Assembly (NCBI GenBank): GCA_965247385.1
Contig: CBDFHG010000003.1
Location: forward strand, 248,001 to 312,000
Length of the DNA stretch: 64,000 nucleotides
DNA from: Thermohalobaculum sp965247385
GTDB lineage: Bacteria > Pseudomonadota > Alphaproteobacteria > Rhodobacterales > Rhodobacteraceae
Reading direction: 5' to 3'
Shown: positions 45,451 through 55,172 of the stretch, one piece after another
Numbering within the stretch: position 1 is the first letter of the stretch
Layout: each line of letters opens with the position of its first letter
The notes under the pieces: generated by a model
The model's input: only the letters and a program-made list of their open reading frames with translations
What the model was told of the DNA's origin: nothing
Database searches by the model: none
Position numbers and translations under genes: made by a program

Positions 45451-46179
45451 ATGTCTCAGGATATCGTATCCGAACTGGCCCCAGGCGGTACGCTGCGCGC
45501 CGGCATCAACATGGCGAACATCCTTCTGGTGACCGGCTCCACACCGGCGGGCGAGCCCACCGGCGTTTCCCCCGGTATGGCGCGCGCAATCGCCGAGCGG
45601 TTGGGCGTCGCGGTGAGCTATGTGCGGTTTGCCTCACCGGGAGAGGTGGCGGACGCGGTGGCCGCCGATGCATGGGATATCGCCCTGATCGCCGCCGATC
45701 CGGCGCGCGCCGAGACAATAGCGTTTTCCGCCGCCTATGTGGAGATCGAGGCGACCTATCTCGTGCCGTCGGGCTCTCCGATCCGGTCGATCGGGGATAT
45801 CGACCGGCCGGGCGTGCGGATCGCGGTGTCGGATCGAAGCGCCTATGACCTCTACCTCGCCCGCACCCTGAAACACGCTGGACTCCACCGCGCGAAGGGG
45901 CTGAAGGGCGCATTCGACCTGTTTGTCGACGAGGGGCTGGATGCCCTGGCCGGGCTCCGTCCGGCGCTGAACGGGAACGCCGAAGATCTGCCTGGAGCGC
46001 GCGTTCTGGATCGGCGCTTCACCACGGTGCAGCAGGCAATCGGCACCAAACTGGAAAATACCGCCGCCGCCGCGTTTCTGCAGGCGTTCGTGGCGGAGGC
46101 AAAAGCGAGTGGGCTGGTCGCCCGCCTGATTGAACGCCACGGGGTGACGGGCCGGCTCCAGGTGGCCTCCGACGCATAA
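45451..46179 (+). CDS. Solute-binding-protein family 3-like protein without signal peptide
   Basis: 242 residues. The two-lobe SBP family 3 pattern is visible: LAPGGTLRAGINMAN, WDIALIAADPARAETIAFSA, and PGVRIAVSDRSAYDLYLART. It begins directly with the mature-like domain and has no signal peptide or lipobox, so it is probably cytoplasmic or non-classically placed. No ABC permease or ATPase lies nearby. It could be an amino-acid sensor or an orphan binding protein. Confidence 0.75.
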   Translation: MSQDIVSELAPGGTLRAGINMANILLVTGSTPAGEPTGVSPGMARAIAERLGVAVSYVRFASPGEVADAVAADAWDIALIAADPARAETIAFSAAYVEIEATYLVPSGSPIRSIGDIDRPGVRIAVSDRSAYDLYLARTLKHAGLHRAKGLKGAFDLFVDEGLDALAGLRPALNGNAEDLPGARVLDRRFTTVQQAIGTKLENTAAAAFLQAFVAEAKASGLVARLIERHGVTGRLQVASDA

Positions 46180-46201
46180 GACCATTGTTCGCTATCGCGA
46201 A

Positions 46202-46260
46202 CCCCTCCTCCCGGCGGGTCTTTTGCGCCTGTTCGAAAGCTGACGCTTTCGGCGCGCCGC
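46202..46260. repeat. REP-like module, inverted copy
   Basis: 59 bp that match, inverted, 56 of 59 bases of 42560-42618, including GGCGGGTCTTTTGCGCCTGT. It can form a small hairpin (AAAGC...GCTTT). It sits between the binding-protein gene and the aminotransferase gene. Confidence 0.85.
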
Positions 46261-46347
46261 CTTCCGCCCCGACGCTGGACCTTTGGCCGCCAAACCGGTA
46301 TCTTCGTGCCCGAGAGCGCGTAAAGCGCCCGTATTGTGAGGCAGATG

Positions 46348-47565
46348 ATGCAGTTCCCGACCCGGTTCGCGGACTTGCCGGAATATGCGTTCCCACGCCT
46401 GAGGGCGCTTCTCAAGGACACCGAACCCGGTGGCCCGGTTATTCCTATGTCGATCGGCGAGCCACAGCACGCCATTCCGGATTTTGTTCCCCGCATCATG
46501 CTGGAGCATTCCGCGACGCTGTCGAAATACCCCCCGAACGAGGGCATTCCCCAACTTCGCGAGGCGATCTCCGGCTGGCTGGGTCGCCGCTATGGCGCGG
46601 CTAAGAGCTACCGTGACCCGGAGCGCAATATCCTGCCGCTGAACGGCACCCGCGAGGGGTTGTTCAACACCTGCCTGGCGCTGTCGCCGGAGGCCAAAAG
46701 CGGTCAGCGCCCCGCCGTGCTGCTGCCCAACCCGTTCTACCAGTGCTACGCGGTGGCGGCGGCGATGGCGGGGGCCGAGCCGATCTACCTTCCCTGCACA
46801 CCGGAAACCGGCCATCTGCCGGATTTTGCGGGGCTTCCGGCGAACGTGCTGGATCGCACCACGGTTGCCTATGTTTGCTCCCCCGCCAACCCGCAGGGTG
46901 CGGTGGCGGATCGGCCCTATTGGAAAACCCTGCTGGACCTCGCCGAAAAGCACGATTTCCGGGTCTTCGCCGACGAATGCTACTCCGAGATATACCGCGA
47001 CCTGGCCCCCACCGGCGCGCTGGAGGTGGCCGCCGATATCGGCGCAAATCCCGACCGGCTGGTGGTGTTCCACTCGCTCTCGAAACGCTCGAACCTGGCC
47101 GGCCTGCGCTCCGGCTTCGCGGCAACCGGAGCGGGTAATATGGCGCGGATGATACAACTGCGATCCTATGCCGGTGCCGCGATGCCGATTCCGGCGCAGT
47201 ATGCTGCTGCGGCAACATGGGCCGACGAAAGTCACGTCGTGGCCAATCGGGCTCTCTATCAGGAGAAATTTACGCTCGCAGATGATATACTGGGCAATAT
47301 GCCGGGTTACATGTCGCCCCGGGCCGGGTTCTTCCTGTGGCTTCGGGTCGGTGACGATGGTGATGGCGGCGGCGGCGAGGCGGCCGCACTGCGCTTGTGG
47401 CGCGAGGCAGGGGTGCGCTGCTTGCCCGGTGCATATTTGTCGCGTCCCGCGCCCGGATGGCTTGGTGGCGGCGATCCGGGTTCCGCGTATGTGCGTCTGG
47501 CGCTGGTTGCGCCCGCCCCCGACGTGCGCCGGGGACTGGAGGCCGTGCGTGCGGTTCTGAGCTGA
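46348..47565 (+). CDS. dapC: Class I/II aminotransferase, probable N-succinyldiaminopimelate aminotransferase
   Basis: 405 residues from MQFPTRFADLPEYAFPRLRA; an ATG one codon earlier and a GTG further up are alternatives. PLP-binding Lys in FHSLSKRSNLAGLRSGF (about residue 235), PLP-phosphate region NPFYQCYAV and CSPANPQGAV. The sequence fits the DapC subgroup that transaminates N-succinyl-2-amino-6-ketopimelate in lysine/peptidoglycan synthesis. Its place before ftsK and lolA is common in Rhodobacterales. Substrate specificity is inferred. Confidence 0.78.
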   Translation: MQFPTRFADLPEYAFPRLRALLKDTEPGGPVIPMSIGEPQHAIPDFVPRIMLEHSATLSKYPPNEGIPQLREAISGWLGRRYGAAKSYRDPERNILPLNGTREGLFNTCLALSPEAKSGQRPAVLLPNPFYQCYAVAAAMAGAEPIYLPCTPETGHLPDFAGLPANVLDRTTVAYVCSPANPQGAVADRPYWKTLLDLAEKHDFRVFADECYSEIYRDLAPTGALEVAADIGANPDRLVVFHSLSKRSNLAGLRSGFAATGAGNMARMIQLRSYAGAAMPIPAQYAAAATWADESHVVANRALYQEKFTLADDILGNMPGYMSPRAGFFLWLRVGDDGDGGGGEAAALRLWREAGVRCLPGAYLSRPAPGWLGGGDPGSAYVRLALVAPAPDVRRGLEAVRAVLS

Positions 47566-47608
47566 CGCGCCCGAACGAGCGGCCGGGAGAGGAACGAGGA
47601 AAGACGAG

Positions 47609-50212
47609 ATGGCATTTTTCTCTGGCGAACGCGCCACACCGCTGGTCGACAGCGAGATGTCCGAGGCCATGCGCCGCCGGCTGGGCGAACTGACCGGGCT
47701 GGGCTGGGCCGCGCTGGCGATCGCGCTGGGCGTTTGCCTCGCCAGTTACGATATCAATGATTCCAGCCATTTCAGTTCGACCGCCGCGCCGCCTTCCAAC
47801 TGGCTTGGCCGCGTCGGAGCGATCCTTGCGGACCCGATGATGCGCGCTTTTGGCGCCGCAAGCTGGGGTCTGGTGGTATTCCTCGGCGCCTGGTCCGTGC
47901 GCTTCCTGTTCCATTTGGGCGAGCGCCGCCTGGTGCGCCGATTGCTGATTGCGCCATTGGCGTTCCTGATCGGCACGTTCTTCGCCTCGACCCATGCGCC
48001 ATGGGACAGTTGGCAGCTTTCCTCCGGCCTTGGCGGGTTCGTCGGCGACACCGTGGTGGTCTCGCTGATCGGCATCCTGCCGATGGGCGCGACGGCGGCA
48101 TTGCAGAGCCTGTCGGTGGTCTTCGGCGCCAGTCTGACCGCCGCCGCCGGTGCGGCGTTGGGTATCACCGCCCCGGAGGCCTGGTCCATCGCCCGCTGGA
48201 TGTCGCGCTCGCTGTTGCAGACCGTGCGCCAATGCCTGAGCGGTCTCGGTGGATTGCTGCGGGCGCTGGTGGCGAAGTATCGCGCCTGGCGGACCCGGCC
48301 GCGCTCCGAGCGGATGGCTCCGGCCGAGCCGACCGGAAGCTGGAAACAGCGGATTCTGGCAGCCAAACGCACCCCGCGCGGCGAGCCGCCGATGACCCGC
48401 GACGGGGCCGATGATGATCATGCGGACGCCTACGATGACGACGGCGAGGACAACCATTCCGGCGCGACCCGACAGGATCAAGCGCTCAACAGTGCCATCC
48501 GCGCCCTGACCGGAATCGTGGGCGAGCCGGAAACGCCGGCGCCACGTTCGCGCCCGAAACCGGTCGCTGTGGCGCCGGTTGCAGTCGCGACCGGGGCGGC
48601 GCGCAGTCCGGTCGCTCAGCGCAAGGCCCGCCCAGCCAAGATGAGCCGCCGCGCAACGCGCGAGCAGGAGCCGATGTTGTTCGAGAGCCTGAACGAGGCC
48701 GAAGCCTATGAGGCGCCGCCGCTGGGGCTCCTCGAGAAAGCGGTCCCGGTGATCCGTCCGCAGACCTCGGGCAACGCTCTGCACGAGAATGCGCGGATGC
48801 TGGAGACCGTGCTGGAGGATTATGGCGTGCGCGGCGAGATCACCGCGGTCAAACCCGGGCCGGTGGTTACCCTCTACGAACTGGAACCCGCGCCGGGCCT
48901 GAAGGCCAGCCGGGTCATCGGCCTGTCTGACGACATCGCCCGCTCGATGTCAGCTCTGGCGGCGCGCGTCTCGACCGTGCCGGGGCGTTCGGTGATCGGC
49001 ATTGAGTTGCCCAATGCCGAGCGCGAAAAGGTGCTGCTGCGTGAGTCGCTGGAAAGCCCTGCCTATGGTGACAGTCAGGTCAAGCTGGCGCTGGCACTGG
49101 GCAAGGACATCTCCGGCCAGCCGGTGGTGGCCAACCTCGCCAAGATGCCGCATCTGTTGATCGCCGGTACCACTGGCTCGGGCAAGTCGGTGGCGATCAA
49201 CACCATGATCCTGTCACTCTTGTATCGGCTCAGCCCGAAGCAGTGCCGCATGATCATGATCGACCCGAAGATGCTGGAGCTCTCGGTCTACGACGACATC
49301 CCGCACTTGCTTGCCCCGGTGGTTACCGACCCGAAGAAGGCGCTGGTGGCGTTGAAATGGGTCGTCGCCGAGATGGAAGAGCGCTACCGCAAGATGTCGA
49401 AGCTGGGGGTGCGCAACATCGACGGCTACAACGCCCGGGTCCGTGATTCGCTGAAGAAGGGCGCGGATTTCAGCCGTGTCGTCCAGATCGGTTTCGATGA
49501 GAGCACCGGCGAGCCGGTTTACGAGAGCGAGAGCCTGACGCCCGAGGAGATGTCCTATATCGTCGTCATCGTCGATGAACTGGCCGATCTGATGATGGTC
49601 GCAGGCAAGGAAATCGAGGCCTGCATCCAGCGCCTGGCGCAGATGGCGCGGGCCTCGGGCATCCACCTGATCATGGCCACCCAGCGGCCCTCGGTCGATG
49701 TCATCACCGGCACCATCAAGGCCAATTTCCCGACCCGGATCTCGTTCCAGGTCACCTCGAAGATCGACAGCCGTACGATCCTGGGCGAGCAGGGGGCCGA
49801 GCAGCTTCTGGGCATGGGCGACATGCTCTACATGGCTGGCGGCGGGCGCATCACCCGCGTTCACGGCCCCTTCGTCTCGGACGAGGAGGTCGAAGAAGTG
49901 GTGCGGCGCCTGAAAGGCCTCGGCGTGCCGGAATACGTCGGCGCGGTCACCGAAGGCGGCGATGAGGAAACCCAGGCACTGATCGACGAGAAACTTGGGC
50001 TGGCGGTTGCGGGCGACAGCGAAGACACCCTTTACGACAAGGCCGTGTCGATCGTCGCGCGGGACCGGAAATGCTCGACCAGCTATATCCAGCGCAAGCT
50101 CGCCATCGGCTACAACAAGGCCGCCCGCCTGGTCGAGCAGATGGAAGGCAATGGCATCGTCAGTCCGGCCAATGCCGTTGGCAAGCGCGACATTATGATC
50201 GAGGAGCAGTAA
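47609..50212 (+). CDS. ftsK: DNA translocase FtsK
   Basis: 867 residues. The N-terminal region has four membrane segments (about residues 30-190), then a variable Pro/Ala/Arg linker. The motor domain has Walker A AGTTGSGKSVAINTMILS (about 517) and Walker B YIVVIVDELADLMMVAGKE (about 650). The C-terminal gamma winged helix reads STSYIQRKLAIGYNKAARLV (about 825). It pumps DNA at the septum and activates XerCD at dif. Intact, and shorter than E. coli FtsK as is usual in alphaproteobacteria. Confidence 0.96.
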   Translation: MAFFSGERATPLVDSEMSEAMRRRLGELTGLGWAALAIALGVCLASYDINDSSHFSSTAAPPSNWLGRVGAILADPMMRAFGAASWGLVVFLGAWSVRFLFHLGERRLVRRLLIAPLAFLIGTFFASTHAPWDSWQLSSGLGGFVGDTVVVSLIGILPMGATAALQSLSVVFGASLTAAAGAALGITAPEAWSIARWMSRSLLQTVRQCLSGLGGLLRALVAKYRAWRTRPRSERMAPAEPTGSWKQRILAAKRTPRGEPPMTRDGADDDHADAYDDDGEDNHSGATRQDQALNSAIRALTGIVGEPETPAPRSRPKPVAVAPVAVATGAARSPVAQRKARPAKMSRRATREQEPMLFESLNEAEAYEAPPLGLLEKAVPVIRPQTSGNALHENARMLETVLEDYGVRGEITAVKPGPVVTLYELEPAPGLKASRVIGLSDDIARSMSALAARVSTVPGRSVIGIELPNAEREKVLLRESLESPAYGDSQVKLALALGKDISGQPVVANLAKMPHLLIAGTTGSGKSVAINTMILSLLYRLSPKQCRMIMIDPKMLELSVYDDIPHLLAPVVTDPKKALVALKWVVAEMEERYRKMSKLGVRNIDGYNARVRDSLKKGADFSRVVQIGFDESTGEPVYESESLTPEEMSYIVVIVDELADLMMVAGKEIEACIQRLAQMARASGIHLIMATQRPSVDVITGTIKANFPTRISFQVTSKIDSRTILGEQGAEQLLGMGDMLYMAGGGRITRVHGPFVSDEEVEEVVRRLKGLGVPEYVGAVTEGGDEETQALIDEKLGLAVAGDSEDTLYDKAVSIVARDRKCSTSYIQRKLAIGYNKAARLVEQMEGNGIVSPANAVGKRDIMIEEQ

Positions 50213-50254
50213 GATCGCCGTTGTATTGCCAGAATTCATTGCCAAGTAAGGCCC

Positions 50255-50863
50255 ATGACCAGACGAATCTTTCTCGTCGGCGCACTCGCCGCCCTGCTAA
50301 TGCCCGCATTCACCCAGATGGCGGCGGCCCAGATGTCGGGGGCCGACGCACGCGACCTCGCGCGTATCTCGAACTATCTCAACGGCGTGAAGACGCTGGA
50401 GGGCAGCTTCGTCCAGATCGGCCATGACGGCGAGTTGTCCGAAGGGCTGTTCTACCTGCGCCGCCCTGGCCGCATCAGGTTCGAGTACAAGCCGCCGAAC
50501 CCGGCGCTGGTCGTCGCCGACGGGACCTGGGTCGGGGTCTACGACACGCGGCTGAACACGCTCGACCGAATACCGCTGAAATCGACGCCGCTGTATCTCC
50601 TGCTGCGCAAGAAGGTCGATCTGCGCAAGGACGGCGCAATCCGCTCGATCGAGCGCGGCCCGGGCCTGATGCGGGTCACCGCGATCGACCCGGACGAGCC
50701 CGACCAGGGTTCGATCACCATGGTGTTCGCCGAGAACCCGCTGGAACTGCGCCAATGGATCGTGGTCGACCCCCAGGGGCTGACGACAACGGTGGCGCTG
50801 AGCGAGATGCGCTCGAACGTCGAACTCGACCCGAATTTATTCTTTATCGAGGACCCGCAGTAG
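50255..50863 (+). CDS. lolA: LolA-like outer-membrane lipoprotein carrier
   Basis: 202 residues. Signal peptide MTRRIFLVGALAALLMPAFT ending near AAA. The LolA fold segment ISNYLNGVKTLEGSFVQIGH followed by LFYLRRPGRIRFEYKPPNPA is clear. It carries lipoproteins from LolCDE across the periplasm. It follows ftsK by 42 bases, the usual order. Lgt, which makes the lipoproteins, is also in this window. Confidence 0.9.
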   Translation: MTRRIFLVGALAALLMPAFTQMAAAQMSGADARDLARISNYLNGVKTLEGSFVQIGHDGELSEGLFYLRRPGRIRFEYKPPNPALVVADGTWVGVYDTRLNTLDRIPLKSTPLYLLLRKKVDLRKDGAIRSIERGPGLMRVTAIDPDEPDQGSITMVFAENPLELRQWIVVDPQGLTTTVALSEMRSNVELDPNLFFIEDPQ

Positions 50864-50934
50864 GAGGGATGCGCCGGGACATGCCAGGCACTAGCCATAT
50901 CGCGAAGCAGAGCCTGAGGAAGTAAGCGATTGAT

Positions 50935-51180
50935 ATGTATCACGACGTCGCGGCATTTTTGCTCGTAGTAAGTTTTCCGGCGATCATTATTGTGGAAATC
51001 CGCTGGCGAATCTTATCGAAAATACGATTGCGCGAACTTTTGCCGAATGAACCGGACATTTTGCGCATGCCTTTCCTTTTCGATATCGTCCCTCAATCGG
51101 TTCCTGACACGGAAAATGGTCGAAAGTTTCTCGCTCAACGACGCCAGAAACTTAAAAAATGTTTGTCGTCGACGGCGTGA
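50935..51180 (+). CDS. Small single-helix membrane protein, unrecognised
   Basis: 81 residues beginning MYHDVAAFLLVVSFPAIIIV: one N-terminal membrane helix, then a basic cytoplasmic-type tail (FLAQRRQKLKKCL). No family recognised. AGGAAG lies about 15 bases upstream, a little far. It stands between lolA and transposase debris, so it may be a real small gene or part of a lost one. Confidence 0.5.
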   Translation: MYHDVAAFLLVVSFPAIIIVEIRWRILSKIRLRELLPNEPDILRMPFLFDIVPQSVPDTENGRKFLAQRRQKLKKCLSSTA

Positions 51181-51283
51181 TAACGGTCGTTGCGATGATC
51201 GCTATGGCGATCATGACTATCTGGCCAAAGTAGGGCGCGTGCGAGCGGCGCCCGAGCTAACCGCGAATTTTGGTGACGGCGGA

Positions 51284-51452
51284 TTAGGTGGCGTATCCTG
51301 GGTGTGATTCAGACATCTATAAGTTCCATGAAAAGAAAGATACGCCATGACGACTTCTACAGTTACGCCTCTGGTTCAGCCGGGGAAGTTTTCCGATCTG
51401 TTGACGGAGGTTCTGCGTTCGGGCGCGCAGCGTTTGCTTGCCGATGCGGTTA
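51284..51452 (+). pseudogene. IS256-family element, left end and transposase N-terminus
   Basis: A terminal-repeat-like start (GGGTGTGATTCAGACATCTA, about 51299) is followed by an ATG at 51347. It encodes MTTSTVTPLVQPGKFSDLL then TEVLRSGAQRLLADAV, the N-terminus of IS256/Mutator transposases. It is cut off after ~35 residues at about 51452, where a different transposase fragment begins on the other strand. Confidence 0.75.
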
Positions 51453-51740
51453 ACAGCCCATCGGGTTCCACCGGATCAAGCATTGTGCTCCATGATTGTC
51501 GGTAGGGATCTTCTCAATGGCGAACAGCGTCTCGCAGTTCGACCGCGCCCGACGCTTTTCCAACGCCCGCTGATGCGATAAAAAGGACGGGCTCTGCATA
51601 AAAAATACCGAAAATGCAGCCATGCCGATATCGGCCATAGTGTCGCTCGAATTGCTTCCCGTGCGCATGTCGGGAAACATCGCGCAGCGGCTACGCAGAG
51701 TGTCTATGAGCGAATCGATAACCACATATAGTAGGTTCAT
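51450..51740 (-). pseudogene. N-terminal fragment of another DDE transposase
   Basis: About 96 residues: MNLLYVVIDSLIDTLRSRCA, then a segment with SDTMADIGMAAFSVFFMQSP and a region ending FAIEKIPTDNH. This resembles the N-terminal helical domain of a group of IS4/ISNCY-type transposases (conserved SLxDxxMxAFAMF and the later I-x-S/TDN region). It stops at the junction with the IS256 fragment, so both are tail-to-tail truncations. Confidence 0.6.
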
Positions 51741-52025
51741 TCATATATTTGCCGCCTTGGGAATCCCCTTTGTAACGCCATAATGAGAATTGCTGCTACA
51801 CTTGCATACAGGTTCCGAACCGGGTTATCAGATTCGAGACACTTGCAATGGACCCACTTATCCAGCGGCCCAGGGGGCGTTTTCATGAACAAGAATGACC
51901 TGCGTTCGGCGCGGAGCCACAAGTTTAGCGCAGCGTCCCGGTGCGGCGCAGTTTTGCCCCCCCCCAGATTTATCCGGGCTTCACTCCAGCCCCAGCCAGG
52001 CCCGCCGGGCGGGAGGCGTGGCGTG

Positions 52026-54962
52026 ATGCCAGCGGCCCCTCGCCTCGCCGCCCTCCTGCTGGGCCCGCTAATGGTGATCGGCCTGCTGCTCGGGCTGGCA
52101 TCGCCAGCCGGAGCGCAGCCGGCGTTCTTTGGTCGAGTGGAAATCGGTACGGTGGCCACCGCAGGCTACATCGACCTGTATTTCCGGTTTGGGGTGGCCA
52201 CCGATAACATCGTCTTTCCGGACGCCATCGGCGGCACCGGCGACCTGACCTATTCTCTGGCCGGAGGAGACCATTCACTGAAATCACTGGGGTTCAGCTT
52301 TGATCCGGCCACCCGCACCCTCTCGGGCACACCGACGCTGGCGGGCGCGGGTGAAACAGAGAGTGATGGCTTTGAACTCGTCTACGCGGTGGACGACACG
52401 GCCAGTGGCCGCGACACCATCACCGTCTTTGTCACGGTGTGCGATGGACGCGGGAGCCCAGATGGCGCAACGGTCTGCTCACCCCCGGCGTTCACCGCGC
52501 TGGGGCTTGCCGAGCGGGTGGCCGGCCAGAGCTACACGGTTGGCACGCCGATCACCGCCCTGACCCTGCCGGAAGCCACCGGCGGCACCGGCACTACCCC
52601 TCGGTTCCTTTACACCCTGCGCGACGTGCCGGACGGGTTGTCCTTTGATGCGGCCACCCGCAGGCTGTCCGGCACGCCGACCACGGTTGCGGAATCCACC
52701 ATCACCTACCGTGTCCAGGACGCCGCGAGTTTGAAAGAAATCTCGCCGAAATTCAAGCTCACCGTGGCCGCGGCCCCCCTGGCGCTGACCGCGCCGCCCG
52801 ACCAGAGCTATACCGTGAACACGGCGGTCGACGTGACCCTGCCGGAGGGCAGCGGTGGCACCGGCACCCTGACCTACGCCCTGACCGGGCTGCCGGCGGG
52901 CCTGAGCTTCGATGCGGACAGCCGCGTCCTGTCCGGCACGCCGACCGCGGCGGCGAGCACCGAACTGACCTACACGGTGACCGACGACAATGGCGCCACC
53001 AGCCAGACCTTCACCGTCACCGTGAACGCCGGCCTGGTGCTGACCGCGCCGGACGACCAGAGCTATACCGCGGGCACGCCGATCACCGCCCTGATCCTGC
53101 CGGAAGCGACCGGCGGCACCGCGCCCCGTACCTACACCCTCCTCGGCCAGCCAGACGGACTGAGCTTTGAGCCGAACTCCCGTACGCTGTCGGGCACGCC
53201 GACCGCGATGACGCCAGCCACCCGGCTGGAATACAGGGTAACCGACGCCAACGGTGCCACCACCAGCCAGATCTTCACCGTCACCGTGGCCGCGGCCCCC
53301 CTGGCGCTGACCGCGCCGCCCGACCAGAGCTATACCGTGGACACGGCGATCGCCGACCTGACCCTGCCGGCGGCGACCGGCGGCACCGGCACCCTGAACT
53401 ACACCCTGACCGGGCCGGCGGGCGTCGCCCTGCCGACGGGTCTGACCTTTACCGCAACCACACGCGCGCTGTCGGGCACACCGACTGCGATGGCGACCAC
53501 CACCCTGACCTACACGGTGACCGACGCCAACGGCGCCACGGCCACGGCCGACTTCACCGTCACCGTGGCCTTGCCACGGTTTGCCGACCTCAACCGCACG
53601 ATTCTGCCGGAAGTGGCCCGCGCCATCGCCGGCCACACGGTGGGCGCGATTGCGCGGCGCGTGACACAAGCTCGCGCTGACGGCGGCACCGACAGCGCGG
53701 GCAGTTTCAATCTCGGCGGCCAGACCACCGTGGCCGGCGTGGCCGGCGCGCTCGCCGGCCACGGGCAAGCTATGGCTGACGGCACGCTCAGCCTGAAAGA
53801 TCTGCTCGGCGGCGGCGACTTTGTCTTGCCGCTGAATGCGCGCGCCGCGGCGGGCGCGCCCGGTCTGTCTTCGGTCGCCTTCTGGGGCGCGGGCGACTAC
53901 AGCAACCTCGACGGTTCCGGCGGGGCGGTGGACTGGGACGGCGACCTGTTCAGCGCCCATCTGGGCGCGGACGCCCGCCTGCGCGACGACCTGCTGGTCG
54001 GCCTGGCGGTGTCCTGGAGTCGGGTCGATCTGGACTACAGCGACCCCGGTCGTAGCGGTGATTATGAGTTCGGTGATTATGAGTTGGACCTCACCAGCTT
54101 CCATCCCTATGTGGGCTGGAGCGCGCTTTCGGGGAAGCTGGATCTGTGGGCCACCGTGGGCTACGGCTGGGGCGATCTGGAGATCGCCAATGAGGCGCAG
54201 CAAGCGTCGAGCGATGTCGAGATGCGCACTGTGGCCGTGGGCGGCCTCGGCCGGTTGTTGAAGGTGGGCGCGACCACGCTCCGGCTCAAGGGCGACGCTT
54301 TGCTGACGGAGATGGAAGTGGAGGGTAGCGATGAGATGGCGGCCCTGACGGTGGACGCGCGGCGGGTGCGGATGATCCTGGAAGGGAGCCGGACGCACAC
54401 GCTGGCAGACGGGGCGCAGCTGGAGCCGAGCCTGGAGGTCGGGGTGCGGCATGACGGCGGCGACGGCGAGACCGGTTTCGGGGCCGAACTGGGTGGCGGC
54501 GTGCGCTACAGCAATCCGGTCATGGGCCTGACCCTGGAAGGCCGGGCGCGCACCCTGGTGGGACGGGACAGCTATGGGGAATGGGGCGTTAATGGCCTGA
54601 TTCGCCTGGAGCGAGGAAACGGGCGCGGGCTGTCGTTCAACCTGAGTCCCGGCTACGGCAAGACCGGCAGCGGCACCCAAGGATTGTGGCAACAGGGCCT
54701 GCACGACAAGATCGACGGCGCGCGGGATTACGGCGCGCGCATGGACCTGCGCCTTGGCTACGGGCTGCCCGCGTTCGGCGGGCGCGGTCTGCTGACCCCC
54801 TACAGCGAGGTGACCTTCGGCGACTCTGCCAGAAATTATCGCCTGGGGATGGAATGGGAACTTGGCGCGTTGTTTGAGCTGAATTTGACCGGCGAGCGCC
54901 ACGAGAGTAGCGACGGTGCCGCCGATCACGCGATCATGCTGAAAGGCGAAGTCCGCTTTTAG
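52026..54962 (+). CDS. Autotransporter with tandem Ig-like (He_PIG) repeats and C-terminal beta-barrel
   Basis: About 978 residues from MPAAPRLAALLLGPLMVIGL, a signal peptide ending in ...PAGAQPA. GGGAGG precedes this ATG by nine bases; in-frame starts further upstream (51885, 51783) would give an untypical leader. The passenger holds five Ig/cadherin-like repeats, each with the pattern ATGGTGT...GLSFD..TR.LSGTPT...YTVTD. From about residue 620 an autotransporter barrel follows (VAFWGAGDYSNLDGSG, LGLEW-type strands), ending in EVRF, the usual C-terminal aromatic. It is predicted to display an adhesin-like fibre on the cell surface. The gene is intact and flanked by transposase debris. Confidence 0.88.
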   Translation: MPAAPRLAALLLGPLMVIGLLLGLASPAGAQPAFFGRVEIGTVATAGYIDLYFRFGVATDNIVFPDAIGGTGDLTYSLAGGDHSLKSLGFSFDPATRTLSGTPTLAGAGETESDGFELVYAVDDTASGRDTITVFVTVCDGRGSPDGATVCSPPAFTALGLAERVAGQSYTVGTPITALTLPEATGGTGTTPRFLYTLRDVPDGLSFDAATRRLSGTPTTVAESTITYRVQDAASLKEISPKFKLTVAAAPLALTAPPDQSYTVNTAVDVTLPEGSGGTGTLTYALTGLPAGLSFDADSRVLSGTPTAAASTELTYTVTDDNGATSQTFTVTVNAGLVLTAPDDQSYTAGTPITALILPEATGGTAPRTYTLLGQPDGLSFEPNSRTLSGTPTAMTPATRLEYRVTDANGATTSQIFTVTVAAAPLALTAPPDQSYTVDTAIADLTLPAATGGTGTLNYTLTGPAGVALPTGLTFTATTRALSGTPTAMATTTLTYTVTDANGATATADFTVTVALPRFADLNRTILPEVARAIAGHTVGAIARRVTQARADGGTDSAGSFNLGGQTTVAGVAGALAGHGQAMADGTLSLKDLLGGGDFVLPLNARAAAGAPGLSSVAFWGAGDYSNLDGSGGAVDWDGDLFSAHLGADARLRDDLLVGLAVSWSRVDLDYSDPGRSGDYEFGDYELDLTSFHPYVGWSALSGKLDLWATVGYGWGDLEIANEAQQASSDVEMRTVAVGGLGRLLKVGATTLRLKGDALLTEMEVEGSDEMAALTVDARRVRMILEGSRTHTLADGAQLEPSLEVGVRHDGGDGETGFGAELGGGVRYSNPVMGLTLEGRARTLVGRDSYGEWGVNGLIRLERGNGRGLSFNLSPGYGKTGSGTQGLWQQGLHDKIDGARDYGARMDLRLGYGLPAFGGRGLLTPYSEVTFGDSARNYRLGMEWELGALFELNLTGERHESSDGAADHAIMLKGEVRF
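52759..53339 (+). repeat. 59-bp exact direct repeats within the Ig-repeat region
   Basis: Positions 52759-52817 and 53281-53339 are identical over 59 bp (starting TCACCGTGGCCGCGGCCCCC) and 522 bp apart, a multiple of three. Recombination between them would delete or add exactly 174 codons, about two Ig repeats, without a frameshift. Confidence 0.9.
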
Positions 54963-55172
54963 CACGCACTTCTCACCCTATGGATTTTGGGCAGCGGTTT
55001 TGCTGATTTTGCCCCAGGTATTTCTGCCCGGCACGGTTTTTCGGCCTTGCCGCGCGCCGCGTTGGCGACGGCGTCACCGCGCGCCATTGTAATGGCAAGT
55101 TTGGCGTGTTTCGGCCACGGCGAGCCGGCCGGCGGCCGGGCCGGTGTGCCGAGGCGGCGGGGTATCGGCGTT
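54963..55172. other. Sequence between the autotransporter and the IS1380 fragment
   Basis: Gene-free. It probably contains the outer end of the IS1380 element, since it follows the transposase stop. A clear terminator for the autotransporter gene is not seen. Confidence 0.4.

Noticed and set aside
46192..47670. 492-residue minus-strand frame over the aminotransferase
   Set aside because: Shadow of a gene with clear PLP motifs; Arg/Gln/His-rich composition.
52479..54965. 828-residue open frame on the minus strand
   Set aside because: Antisense of the autotransporter repeat and barrel region; composition is a shadow of the Gly/Thr-rich repeats.
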